Positions 32,888-43,400 of a stretch of 64,000 nucleotides of DNA are shown one piece after another. The translations under genes were made by a program, and so were the position numbers. Source of the DNA: Loripinus fragilis (lineage: Eukaryota; Mollusca; Bivalvia; Lucinida; Lucinidae). Each line of letters starts with the position of its first letter. Positions within the stretch are counted from its first letter, which is position 1. Under the pieces are notes generated by a model. It was not told the DNA's origin. It ran no database searches and saw only the letters and a program-made list of their open reading frames with translations. The stretch is from positions 86,814,779 through 86,878,778 of the forward strand of contig OZ026525.1 of the NCBI GenBank assembly GCA_964019695.1, read 5' to 3'.

Positions 32888-33030
32888 ACAGTAAAACCTG
32901 TGTTAAGCGGCCGCTCTCAAAAAGACTTAAAATTGAGTTTCAAGACCAATTATAGCTTAATGCAGGTCAAAAGTATTGCAGAATGCTCCAAGAGAGCATT
33001 CTGCAATACTTTCAACCTTCATCAATCTGA
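32888..33030. mobile_element. Tigger-like MITE left half fused to other sequence
   Basis: TACAGTAAAACCTGTGTTAA and the hairpin GCAGAATGCTC-GAGCATTCTGC match 31840-32077. The right half is missing; it continues into CTTCATCAATCTGATTAAAA, shared with 39203-39240. Confidence 0.65.
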
Positions 33031-33490
33031 TTAAAACCCGATCTACGCTTACTATGTCCGCCGGTAGATCTGACACTGACCCGTGATAGGTCATCTTCTC
33101 TGACGTCGGTTTTCCGGATTGTTCTATTTTTAAATCGACCAATCGCTGCTCGCGTTTGATAACGCACTTCGGGACGCAATACACACTGCAAATATTGGCG
33201 GTTGACGTTCAGCAAAGAAATTACTGCTGGATCGATTGGCTATTGAACATTAAAAAAAGTCACAATGATAATAATCTTTGATGGTATTGTTGCAAAAAAG
33301 ACTGCAAAGCGATTTCCTTACCGAAACCCTTGTCGCATCAGCAGTGCTATCCCCAGAGAACTCGCAAAGTATTTTTCCCAAAGAGAGCCCCTCAATCTTT
33401 CTAGACACATCCATTATTTATCAAGGGAGATATTTATACGAGCAAGGGTCAGCCATTTTACCGGAAATTAGTTATATTTGTTACACTTAA
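33030..33490. promoter_or_regulatory. Non-repetitive promoter-like segment with CpG, CRE-like and CCAAT-like sites
   Basis: This stretch stands out from the surrounding repeats by its CpG content and includes TGACGTCGG (about 33101) and GACCAATCGCTGCTCGCG (about 33138). Its first ~75 bases resemble the reverse complement of the sequence next to the candidate first exon at 39024-39180. Two overlapping short ORFs follow at 33265-33490; neither is recognisable. Function is inferred only. Confidence 0.25.
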
Positions 33491-33958
33491 ATTGTTGCTT
33501 TTCAATCTTATAATACTGTTTTCATTTGGATTTGGGCTCTGGTCTACGGTAGGTTTTTTTCTTCTTCACACTGATACATGTATGCATATCTACCGTGTAC
33601 GAAATGAGACATTCTGTTTTTCCCACGGTGACTGTGTAATGGCTAATGCATCGTGTAACACAGCTTGGGAGCATTCTTAAATGAGCATTCTAAAATGAAT
33701 ACCTGAAAAGATTCAGAATCTAGGCTGGATGGTGACCTGTCTGAACCCAGGACGGGGGGCGGGGGTGGGGGGGGGGCACTCTGGTATACTTATATTACAT
33801 GTCAAACATTGAGGCTTGGCCAATTTTTTTCTGGCAGACTTACAAATGTGGATGGTAGGGTGGTGCACTCTCTGATCATGCAGCTTTCAGAGAGGTAGCA
33901 CTGACATATTTGTCCTGTTGACAGGATAAAAGGGGCAAATTTGGGAGGGGGTCAGGGC

Positions 33959-34322
33959 CCCAGGGGGGGTACTCTGATATTTTCATATATACGTAGGCTC
34001 GGTCCATTTTTTTGGGGTCAAAATTTTGAATTTCAGTATTTTTTTGGGTTTTCAGAAAAAATAATATTTTTTTGGGTATGAAGATTTTGTGGATATTTTT
34101 TTGGGGTCATCACAAAATTGGACTATATTTAGTGGTCATTTCTATGCATTTTAGGGTCTTTTCTTAAGGCAAAGGTACAGAATCAGGGATATTTTTTTGG
34201 GTTGCCAAAATGTCAAATATTTTTTTGGGGTGCTTGAAATTCCTGATATTTTTTTGGGGTGAACGGTAGATGCTGGGTCCGAGCCTACGTATGCAGAAAA
34301 AATGAGAGCACCCCCCCTGGGG
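33959..34322. mobile_element. MITE with ~45-bp inverted ends and 9-10-bp duplication
   Basis: CCAGGGGGGGTACTCTGATA ... TACGTAGGCTCGG at the left and the complement CCGAGCCTACGTATG ... CACCCCCCCTGG at the right, with GGTCAGGGCC on both sides. The interior repeats ATATTTTTTTGGGG. A related degraded copy spans about 35200-36070. Confidence 0.8.
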
Positions 34323-34422
34323 TCAGGGCCAGGCCATTTTAGTCTGATTATCCCATTCTTTTCTCTTTCCCTCCCTCTGGGAGAAGTCCCAACATGACTG
34401 AAATATTGTTGACTACCTTATG

Positions 34423-34705
34423 CACCAGTCATTTGTATCCACTGCTCCCCCACCTTTGGGGAAGGGTGGGATAATGACTTTTCACTTTTCAGAGCCTTGG
34501 TATAAGCCCCACCTTGTGGGGGCAAGCTGATGATAACAACCCTGCTCTTAGCTTCAGGGTTAAGTTTCTCAATGTAATAATCCTGGCACTGCGGCCGGGG
34601 ACAATCAAAAAGTAATTACCCTACACCTAAGCCCACCTATTCCATGGCTATCCGTGTTACTGTAGGTTGGGGGCAGTGGATACAAATGACTGGTGCATTA
34701 AGCAT
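34423..34705. mobile_element. MITE, TATGCACCAGTCATTTGTA family
   Basis: TTATGCACCAGTCATTTGTA / TACAAATGACTGGTGCATTA ends bound 283 bp containing CCACTGCTCCCCCACC and its complement. Confidence 0.75.
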
Positions 34706-36368
34706 TAAGCCTTAATCAATGACAGGCTTACAAGTATTCATAATTGCCTATTTCTTTACCTCTTCCTAATTTTTTCCTACTCATATTAAGAAAATTCCTA
34801 CTATAAACTTACTATTCCTACATTTTTTGTGATAAAATGCCATATTCATAATTATTTTACTTATAATTGATATATTCAGAATTTGCAGCATTTACCCTAC
34901 AGTTTCTAGGGACCTAGGCGCAGTAGAACTCTAGCTTTATAAATTAGGAGACACCTATTTAGTTATTGTTATGGTTGTCAGCTGCCACATACACATTTTT
35001 CTGCCACTTTGGGGTTACTTTTTATTTTAGAAAAAGATGTTAATTTAGCGGTGAAAAGTCCTACTTTTTATCATCAGATTCCTTCTAATTTTCTTCGTTT
35101 TCCGCTTGTTCCTACTTTTACATCAAAAGCCACATATTAAATATTTTAAGACCAATGAAATTTTCCATAAACATTGGTACATTAAACAGGTTAAGTCAGG
35201 ACGGTCCATTGTATATATTGAGGGGTCAAAGGTTAAAAATGTATTTCTTTCAGTGCAGACCTCGATGAAATGCCACATTGTGTGGCATTTCATCTGGGAC
35301 TTCACTGTTTGTCATCTCAAGTACCTGTTTTGTGGTTTTTGGTGAAAAAACATGCTAAATTTTCAAATATTTTCTTGATATGCCTGATATGTTTTTGTAA
35401 ACAGTTGATGCTGGTGCTCAGCCTATGTAGCAAGAACAATTGAAAGTAGCTCCCAACCCCCTCATGGGAATTAGAACCTATTTGGTCCATCAAAATTTCA
35501 AAAGGCCCATATAAAATAATGAAAAAAAAAACTTACATGCAATGGCTAAATTAATCAGAGTAGGTGGGCATGTCAGAACCTTTGAATGGGAATTATTTTG
35601 AGAATACACTAAAAGCTGGTCCGACTTTGATGTGCAATGCAATTTATCTCTCTCATCAATAGCCACAAGCAACTTTACTCTGCCTATTAACCCTTTTATT
35701 AAAGACCAATGGAATTTTCCATATAGTTTGAAACATTTAAGTCGGGATGGTCCATTATATATATTGAGGGGTAAAAGGTTATATTTCCCCAAAAATGTTG
35801 TACTTCTTTCCCTGAAGATAGATTTTGTTTTAGCAAACTATGCAGACCCTGATGAAATGTCACCATCATATGGCATTTACCTATCTGGGTTGTCACTGTT
35901 TGTCAAGTGGTTTCTGGTGGAACAGAATGGCCCAGGAATATTTTTTGGGCATGCTAAATTTTCAAACATTTTCTTTGTATATCTGATATGCCTGATATTT
36001 TTTTGTAACCAGTAGATGCTAGGGCCGAGCCTATGTAGCACGAAAATTAAGAGTACCCCCGCTCCCTCCTGGGGACTAGAGTAGAACCATATTTCGAGAA
36101 AACTATATGTAATAAGCTAAAGTGCGTAATTTTTGGTTGGCTCCATATAATTATAAGCTATCCAACCTATTATTAAACTTGCCCTGCAGATTTTTGGGCC
36201 CATTACAATTTCAAAATGCCCATATAAATTCAAAACCTTGCATGCATTTGAATGGGAAATTGGCTGAAATAATCAGAGTGGGTGCATATGACAGAATCTT
36301 TAAATGGGTTTTAATTTGAGAATACATGTACTGTACTGTCAATACATTAAAATCTGGTCAGATTTTCA

Positions 36369-36655
36369 CAGGGATAATCCTGGGATGGGCCCAATCCATT
36401 TTGTGAGAAAACTGTTATTGCTTTGCTAAAATGGACTTATAGTTTTGGCTGGGCCCATTATAAGCTATTCAAATATCACGTCAATTGTGCTCTAATGGGG
36501 ATTTTAAGGATTCTTGGGCCCATCAAATTTTGCAAAGGGCCCATGAAGATTTCCAAAGGCCCATTAAATTTGGAAAATTGCATGTATTTGAATGGGATAT
36601 GGGCCATTGGCCCATTTTAAGGGCCCATCATCATTTTGGACCAGGATTATCCCTG
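36369..36655. mobile_element. MITE with CAGGGATAATCCTGG ends
   Basis: CAGGGATAATCCTGG / CCAGGATTATCCCTG bound 287 bp with repeated GGGCCCATTA-type motifs; ATTTTCA and ATTTTGA flank the ends. hAT-like by its CAGGG terminus (inference). Confidence 0.7.
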
Positions 36656-36659
36656 ATTT

Positions 36660-37190
36660 TGATATGCAATGCAATTTACCTAACTGTCCTCTGTGAAGTA
36701 TATATGTGCAACAAAATATCAATCAATGAGAGCCACATAAGGACCAGTTATGCAAAGTTTGTTTAAATCAAACAAACAGTAAATCATGTGATGCTGTTTG
36801 AAGCGAATTGTTGAGGATGACCAAATCCCAAATTTGCAGAAAACTTTTGAAGGGGAAAATTTGTAAACACTTTTCGTTTGAATACCACAGACTTAATGGA
36901 TTATAACCTTCCCTGATTCTTTCAAATCCACTCATCACATTGGGTTAAATTAAGACACTGTCACAGCTTCATGATACATGTAGATGTTTGCATGTACAAA
37001 AAGGATGTGAACAAAAACAAAGTGACATGGCCACTAATTTAAATACCTATTGTTCTTTAGATAAAGACATAACTTATTAATAAATGTACAGTATAGTTAA
37101 CTCCTAGGTTATCTGCTGATGAACAAACAAATGTGGTGAGGTATTTTAATAAGAAAGTAATTTTTAAGGTTTGAATTTTCGTTATTTGTC
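36660..37190. other. No gene or repeat recognised
   Basis: AT-rich sequence without long ORFs, upstream of the possible exon 37348-37403. Confidence 0.45.
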
Positions 37191-37347
37191 TTAGGCCATG
37201 TATGGTGTAGCAAGTTCTGACAGTTCTTGGTCCTGCCAGAAATTATAATGGGCTGTCACTGTCACAAGGTCATGTGGGTGCAATGAGTTGGTATGTGATT
37301 GTGGAGTTTTCGGATCATTTCCAGGCATACCTTTTTTTTTCTTGCAG

Positions 37348-37403
37348 TCAGCTAAAAAAAAGTACACCATATACACCAAAACCCTGTGTACTGGTACTCA
37401 AAG
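37348..37403 (+). CDS. Possible short spliced exon, uncertain
   Basis: A long pyrimidine tract ending CTTGCAG precedes 56 nt, which are followed by GTAGAC. One frame is open (SAKKKYTIYTKTLCTGTQ). Joined to the exon at 37979 the frame would end quickly as RKCISL and a stop, or the exon could be non-coding leader for the 37982 ORF. The minus strand of the same place also carries an open frame behind an acceptor, so strand is not settled. Confidence 0.25.
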
Positions 37404-37981
37404 GTAGACATTAAATAGTATTTCATTCTACAATTTTAAATTTTACATGGAAATTTTCACCCAAATGAAATTTTTGAAAGAGATATTCTTAAGCTACTTT
37501 TAATTGGCCATCCCTAAAAATATATTTGTTTGCCGAGCTCCTACCCATCAATTTCAGTTTTGGTAGGTAGGTAGGTATTTTTATTTATTTTTTAGAAATT
37601 TAGCATAATTTTATGACCTTCTTTCTATCACTTTAAGAGGTCTACAAATGCTGTAAATAAGGTAAGAATGCATATTATAACAGTCTCTGTAACAGTTTCT
37701 TTAATTAAAATACAGCGTTTAATGGTTTTAAAGAAGGGTTTGTTAACAGAATTAGAGAGAGAGAAAAAAAAAAAAAAAGATTCTCAGAAAGACAATACAT
37801 AACATTTTTGGGGTAGGGCCTGTTTTTGGTGGGTAGGTAGGAGCACGGAAAACCAACATTTTTTAAGGTCGGCCTGACATGAAAACAAAAAAAAACTAAA
37901 ATTGACAGATATTATTATTAATTTGCGAGACAATAATTGTTGAAGTTTTCTTTAGACATAAGAAATCATTTCTTCCAGAAA

Positions 37982-38095
37982 ATGCATCAGTTTGTAGTTG
38001 ATGCCTTGGAAACTGCTCGGATGGGTCCAAGTAACTGGTACCAAATTTTAATTGTCACTCTTTGGGGTACTTCACTTGTCGTGATCATCTTTTGA
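37982..38095 (+). CDS. Candidate 37-codon tail-anchored micropeptide ORF
   Basis: The ORF reads MHQFVVDALETARMGPSNWY then QILIVTLWGTSLVVIIF and stops at TGA. A short polar N-terminus is followed by one hydrophobic stretch of about 17 residues running to the last residue. This is the topology of tail-anchored micropeptides such as sarcolipin and sarcolamban; I see no diagnostic residue match. A consensus acceptor (CATTTCTTCCAG) lies 3 nt before the ATG, and a strong acceptor/donor pair at 37347/37404 could supply an upstream exon. An in-frame TAA at 37934 limits upstream extension in unspliced sequence. It could equally be the last exon of a longer protein or chance. Confidence 0.35.
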   Translation: MHQFVVDALETARMGPSNWYQILIVTLWGTSLVVIIF

Positions 38096-38249
38096 TGAAA
38101 TCCCCAACAAACTTTTCTTACTTGACTGATATAGACAAGGAATTTTACAATGTTTTGGTTTTGTTTTCCACTGTAAAAACAGTTAAAACCTGGTGTCACT
38201 TTTGTGGGACATTGACAAACAGTGCAGAGCCAGATCAGATGCAGTGATC

Positions 38250-38940
38250 AGAATTTCCACTGATAACCTTAAGAATGTTTTATAAAAATTTGAATATATA
38301 AAAGAAAAATACCATCCAACTACCCTTAAAATAGAATGGACTTGACCAAATTCCATTACACTTAAATCAGTTAAGTACAGCAGTTACTAGATTTGGAAGC
38401 ATCATCCTATCTTTGTCTGAGACTAGTTGCGTTGTTGTTGCTAGTTTTGTTAGCTGTTTGTTGTTGTTTGGGGGGGGGGGGGGGGGGGGGGGGCACAGAC
38501 ACTTGGGGTCAGTAATGAAAAAGAGAAGCCCACTTCAAACCCCTGAAACGTTTACATTCTTACCATTTCTTATCTAAAATATGTTATTTGGTTTGCTTGA
38601 ATCTCTACAGATGCTAGAAAAATTGACCTAGAACATATGGAAATCATTTAAGAAAAAAATGCAAGCTTATTTCTCACGATGAAAGAGGGGGAGGGGGGCT
38701 TCTTTTTCTTTACTGACCCTAAGTGTATGGGGGGGGGGGGGGCAGGGGAAATTTTCTGACAGCTTTGAAGAAATTTTCAGCTCGCAAGGGTGAAAACAAT
38801 TATAAAGAGAAGTGGAAAGTTGTTGCTTCGAAAGAAACAACATTGACCGTCCAAGTTTTATTCCCGATCTACTGCAATCCGAGCTGTAAAGGTCTGATTT
38901 CTTCTGTAAAGCGCAGCCTATAATTGTTTAGCTACTTGAT
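38250..38940. other. No gene recognised; G-rich tracts
   Basis: Contains the poly-G runs and an A/G-rich stretch; a short + ORF at 38723-38923 begins inside poly-G and is not convincing. Confidence 0.45.
38471..38493. repeat. Poly-G run
   Basis: About 23-24 consecutive G after TTGTTGTTTG; other runs are at 18474-18488, 27946-27964 (C), 38730-38742 and 57456-57483 (A). Lengths may be affected by assembly. Confidence 0.9.
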
Positions 38941-39023
38941 ATTATACGCATCTTCTGAATTCAATTCTACCTGACAAAATGCAGAAACAGAAACAATGCG
39001 AATGAATGTGTGTTGTCACTCAC

Positions 39024-39180
39024 CGGCACTTTAAAGATGCCGCCATGTTTGTTTACCTATCGTCAAGATCGAATGGAAAACAACCGAAGGCGAACGAACA
39101 TCGATTTTTCACTTCCAGATTTTTGGAAGCTGCAACGTGATTGGTCAGTTCAGAGGTCGCCAGAAGACGAACGTCTACGG
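39024..39180 (-). CDS. Candidate first exon and leader of a minus-strand gene
   Basis: On the minus strand the sequence AACAAACATGGCGGCATC is a good start-codon context; the ORF reads MAASLKC and reaches CG/GTGAGTGAC, a consensus donor, at 39023. Upstream on the same strand are GACCAATCACG (CCAAT-like, about 39138) and a non-repetitive, CpG-containing leader. No matching second exon was found, so this may be a gene start, a lncRNA or a remnant. The coding part is 39024-39046; the rest is the inferred 5' UTR and proximal promoter. Confidence 0.35.
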
Positions 39181-39202
39181 GTGGGTGTCAGATCTAGCTG
39201 TG

Positions 39203-39312
39203 GCTAGATCGGGTTTTAATCAGATTGAACCTTCATTAATATACCACTTGTCATTAAGACCTTTGTTTTGTCTATTTTTGAGTGTTTTTTTTTTACACAG
39301 ATTTTACTGTAC
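39203..39312. mobile_element. Tigger-like MITE right half fused to other sequence
   Basis: GGGTTTTAATCAGATTGAAC leads into TCATTAAGACCTTTGTTTTG and ACACAGATTTTACTGTA, the right end of the same family. The junction sequence is the inverted counterpart of that at 33012-33060. Confidence 0.6.
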
Positions 39313-39369
39313 ATTAAGTGTATCATTACAACTTTACGTTTTTGGTGGTTTAGTCACACACTGGCCCAT

Positions 39370-39814
39370 ACACGGTTAGGAAACTTCATAAACAGAGCTG
39401 AGATTCTGAAAAGCAAATCTTATGAGGGTCTTTCCGGTTCTGTATATGGAGGCTGAAAAAATTGCCTAAAAAATGTAAGTTTTCCATTCAGTGCTTTTAT
39501 GGTGTAAAATAACGCAAAGGAAGAATGTAGTGCTCCGCTCTGGTCTTTTAACTTGTTATCTAAGCTGATGTGAGCTGCAAATTTTTTACATTTTGTCTGA
39601 TATCTTTTTGTCGTGAGGTACATGAAGGTTGATTACCTCACGACAAAAACGATTCAGATAAAACCATACACAAATTGAAGCTCACATCAGCTTAGATAAA
39701 AAGTTTTTTCCCTATCTTGCACAGTAAAATAAATATTTTTAGCTTTTATGTGATTTTTTCAGGCTCCATATACAGAGCCGACTATTCTGTTTATGGAGTT
39801 TCCTACCCGTGCCA
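39370..39814. mobile_element. Foldback element in the 3' UTR of the minus-strand gene
   Basis: CACGGTTAGGAAACTTCATA and the complement ending TATGGAGTTTCCTACCCGTG; inner arms TCTGTATATGGAGGCTGAAA and ATCTAAGCTGATGTGAGC also pair. It ends 22 nt from the stop codon at 39836. Confidence 0.75.
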
Positions 39815-39835
39815 TTTCTAATTTATATCCCTCAG

Positions 39836-40480
39836 CTACTTTCCTCTTCTACGCTTTGTAGGAGGACTACAGTCACCTTTTACGCTACTGTCACTTTCAA
39901 TAGCTACATCCTGGGAATCTATTCGTAATGTCTCCTCACTAACAGATTCTCCATATGCGTGTGATAGATCAACTTCAAACTGGTTCTGGTCCTCCTCATC
40001 TCCTTTTACAATATGAATCACTGTTTTAGCACTATCACCCACAGATTCTAAATCCTTATTACTCTCTGAAACATTTATAGTGGAGTTATACTCATTTGTA
40101 TTGGCTTTAGCTCGAGTTGGAGTATTTATACAATCACCAGCTGGGGAGTTAGATGCTTGAGTTGGAGTATCTATAGAATCAACAGCTGGGGAGTTAGAAG
40201 CTAGAGCTATAGTATTTATAGAATCAACAGCTGGGGAGTTGGAGTCACTAGTATTTGTAGTAATAATGTATACAGGAGAAGTGTTCTCCTCCAAGATGTT
40301 ATGTGAACTAAGGTAAGTTCGTTTGAGCTCAGCTAACTGATGATGTAAAAGGTCTTTATGGGTGGAGGCTAACTGTTCTAGAAGATGTTGGATTCCCTTG
40401 TCTAGTGGAATACTAAGCTGGTTTAAAAGTTCTTGTATTCGATTTTGTTGATGTGCAAGCTGTTTGTCTTTCTCCGAGAC
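39836..40480 (-). CDS. Terminal exon of the minus-strand gene
   Basis: The acceptor is TTGATTTTTACAG. The 214 codons begin VSEKDKQLAHQQNRIQELLN, continuing the coiled coil, then HLLEQLASTHKDLLHHQLAE and a Ser/Asn/Thr-rich acidic tail. The tail holds a degenerate repeat of about 17-18 residues around NSPAVDSINT (three or four copies, one reading NSPAGDCINT). It ends in PPTKRRRGK and TAG. A foldback element (39370-39814) starts 22 nt after the stop, so the 3' UTR is transposon sequence. Confidence 0.85.
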   Translation of the reverse strand, partial: VSEKDKQLAHQQNRIQELLNQLSIPLDKGIQHLLEQLASTHKDLLHHQLAELKRTYLSSHNILEENTSPVYIITTNTSDSNSPAVDSINTIALASNSPAVDSIDTPTQASNSPAGDCINTPTRAKANTNEYNSTINVSESNKDLESVGDSAKTVIHIVKGDEEDQNQFEVDLSHAYGESVSEETLRIDSQDVAIESDSSVKGDCSPPTKRRRGK

Positions 40481-43400
40481 CTGTAAAAATCAACTAAAGC
40501 AGTTACCTTTTCCTGCCTCTATTTTATTTTTGTTTGAAAATGTGATTTTACATCTGCTGCTTTATGTCTAGTGTACTTCAGACTAGAAGCAAATGATATG
40601 AACCCTGATCAGACTGCTCCCAGGCAAACGATATGAACCAAATGTCGTCCTCTTTACTCCTGCTGCATAAATTCATATGCACAATAGATAGACTTTTCAT
40701 GGAAGCAAACAATATGAAACCTGATCTGGCTGCTTCCATATAAAGTTTAACTATGTCAAGATCAAACTAGGATCATCATTGGAACAAACTTTGTATGGTC
40801 CATATCCACAATCAATTATTAAGGTTGTATATCAATACCAAAGTTTTTACCTAACACTGGAATGGCAGCCATTTTGGTCAAGTGACCTGGACAGTGGTCT
40901 ACTTCAGTTTCCTTCATCTAGTGGATGTTCTATATAAAACAGAAAGTTGACCTAGTTGAAAAGTAGATCAAAATCAAACTAGAATCAGCATCTGAGCAAA
41001 CTCATAATACAACTTGTTTAGCTTCAAGATACCATCCTTTCGGTACCAAAGATGATTTTTGAAGGTTTTTTTTTACCATATATGGACATTAGACATGTGA
41101 CCAGGACCATTTGTATAAACTTTTCTTCCTCTACCCTAAGGATTCTCCATATGAAATTGGATATTAACTTGCTCAGTGGTTTCAGAGAAAATATGTTGAT
41201 GGCAATCCAATAAGAGCAACCTAAGATGAAAGGACAAAGGTTAAACTTGATTTTCGGTATGTATCGACAGTCATTTCCTTATTTGGTTAAATGACTGGCT
41301 TCATCATTTTTTTTTTAAATTCACATTTATAAATGCCTTAGGGATCAAATTTGACCTTGCCGTAAAGTAGGTTATATATTTATATTGTCAGAAAAGAAAA
41401 ACACAAAAGTTTAAGTGATAAAACCCAAATACATTTAAAGCCTCAAACGTAGGGCCAGTTAAGCAAAAAAATTTAGCATAAAATTGCGATTATTTTCTTA
41501 TCGGAAATCCCAAACACAAGTTTTGTCGCGACCAGGCCCATATCAATCCATACCTGCAGTTTTAAGAGTTCAATTTCTCTCTGTTGTTCTAATTTTTGCA
41601 TTTGAAGTTCATGAACAAGCCTTTGAAGATCAGCTTGGCTATCTTGTTCTGGCTCCGGACTATCTCGCTCCTCTTCAATAATACTCGACGTATCAGCAGC
41701 CCCTTCCTAAGATAAACAAAATCAGGGTTCATACAGGCAAGTATGAATAAAATTCAAGAACTTTACAAGTACTTCTCAATGCATCTCCAACAGTTTTCAA
41801 GGAATTAAAGTTAATGAAAAACACTGATCTAAGTGTTAAAATTCGGCTTCAGAAATGCTAGACTGAGATAAAGGAGACATTAGTATTAGAAAATTAGTCT
41901 ATACTGCACCAAATAAAGGCACAACAATTTTATACTGATTTCGGTCTCTATCAACAGTGCTAAGTCCTACAGAAAATAGTAGAATTTAAGGACTTTTCAA
42001 AGCTTTTGAGTGATTTTCCAGTACTTTTCAAGGCAGATTTAATTTTCAAGGACGTTTCAAGATTGCCCTCTGAATTCAAGTACTTTTCAAGCATGTGCGA
42101 ACCCTGAAAATTAAATCTACACTACTTACATGCTGGCTAATTTTGCTAGCTTTTTTATGTCTGCTGATTGTTTTCAATTTTCAAAACATTCTTGCTGGAA
42201 TACCATCAGAAATTCAAACAATTTGGTTCTGCCGCCTGACATTTTGTCGGCCTGAAAAGGGTCTAAACTGTTTATAAAGGTTTAAGTCGCCACTAGCGGA
42301 AAAAAAATTAAGGAAATAAAATTTGCTTCTTGACTCTAAGCTAAGATATGCATTGACTAACTACCTGTAATGTAAACGGTATATCTTTGTAGCTACTGTA
42401 TTTTTAAAGATGCATAATAAGACTATACCATTTTTTAAAGAAATTGTTAACAATTAAACAACAGTAAATATGTTATTAAAGGTAAAGGCAGGTATATACC
42501 TATAGCATTAGCACCCAAAGCAAGGATTAAGAATTCATATTCTTTGTTCGCAATGATTCTCATCTATCTAACCCTTCAAGGACTTTAAAACCCCTAAATG
42601 GGTACTATGGCGAACTGTGAAGACCCATGCAGCAATTCATCAGTGTCTGCACTGTTTGCTCAGCCAAAATAAATATTAATGTTTTCAATATTTGTTCCTT
42701 GTTTTATCGGCACTGTCCCACAATATTTTGAGGTCAGGACATGGGACACTTGTCCCCCAGTGTTGTGCCTAGGTCAAGATTTCTGGGGGACACAGGTGTC
42801 CCTCTACCTGAATTTCAGGGGGGCATTTACAAATTCTGGGGGACACACTAAATTTTTACCTGTTTAATTAAATAGTAAATAGTTATCCAGAAATTTCTGT
42901 TCATTCTTTATTCAAATTTGAGCTCGATGTTGATAGTTTTGGCTCAAGAAGGGGTGTATATGACAGTGAAGTAGTTTCTGCCATTGCCCTGGTTTTGAAT
43001 TCACCAGCAAATTTTCTATTACTATATCAAAATAGTTTTTTTCTGGCCTTCTGCTTGGAAATTCGGGTTTTCCGCCATTGTTGTTTTATTGGACTGGTTG
43101 AGAAATCAATATCTAATGCGACATTTATCATAGGTGAATACCATGTGCTAGTCTAAATTACGCTATTTACTTCCCTTTATTAGGTTACACTAAATATGGA
43201 AATGGTAATAAACAGCGAAAAAAAAGGCAGATTTTCAAGGTGCACCCTTTGACCCACGGTGGGTGCGTTTTTAAGGGACATCAGTGGTAAAATTGCGGGA
43301 ATCCTGCTATGCTGCGCTCTAGACACAGCACTGGTCCCCTCCTATAAAATTTCATGGCAGAACACTGTGCTATTAACCCTTAAAGGGCCAATCACAACTG

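Noticed and set aside
33265..33490. Two overlapping 68-70 codon + ORFs next to promoter-like sequence
   Set aside because: Neither frame is recognisable, both are short and no donor site clearly follows; kept only as context for the promoter-like region.
35632..36015. 127-codon + ORF with hydrophobic C-terminus
   Set aside because: It lies in a degraded copy of the TTTTTTTGGG repeat family (see 33959-34322) and includes a palindromic MITE core.
37191..37379. Minus-strand ORF ending in DLVTVTAHYNFWQDQELSEL ATPYMA behind a T-rich acceptor
   Set aside because: Plausible as a last exon but no upstream exon with matching phase was found, and the opposite strand has equally good splice signals.
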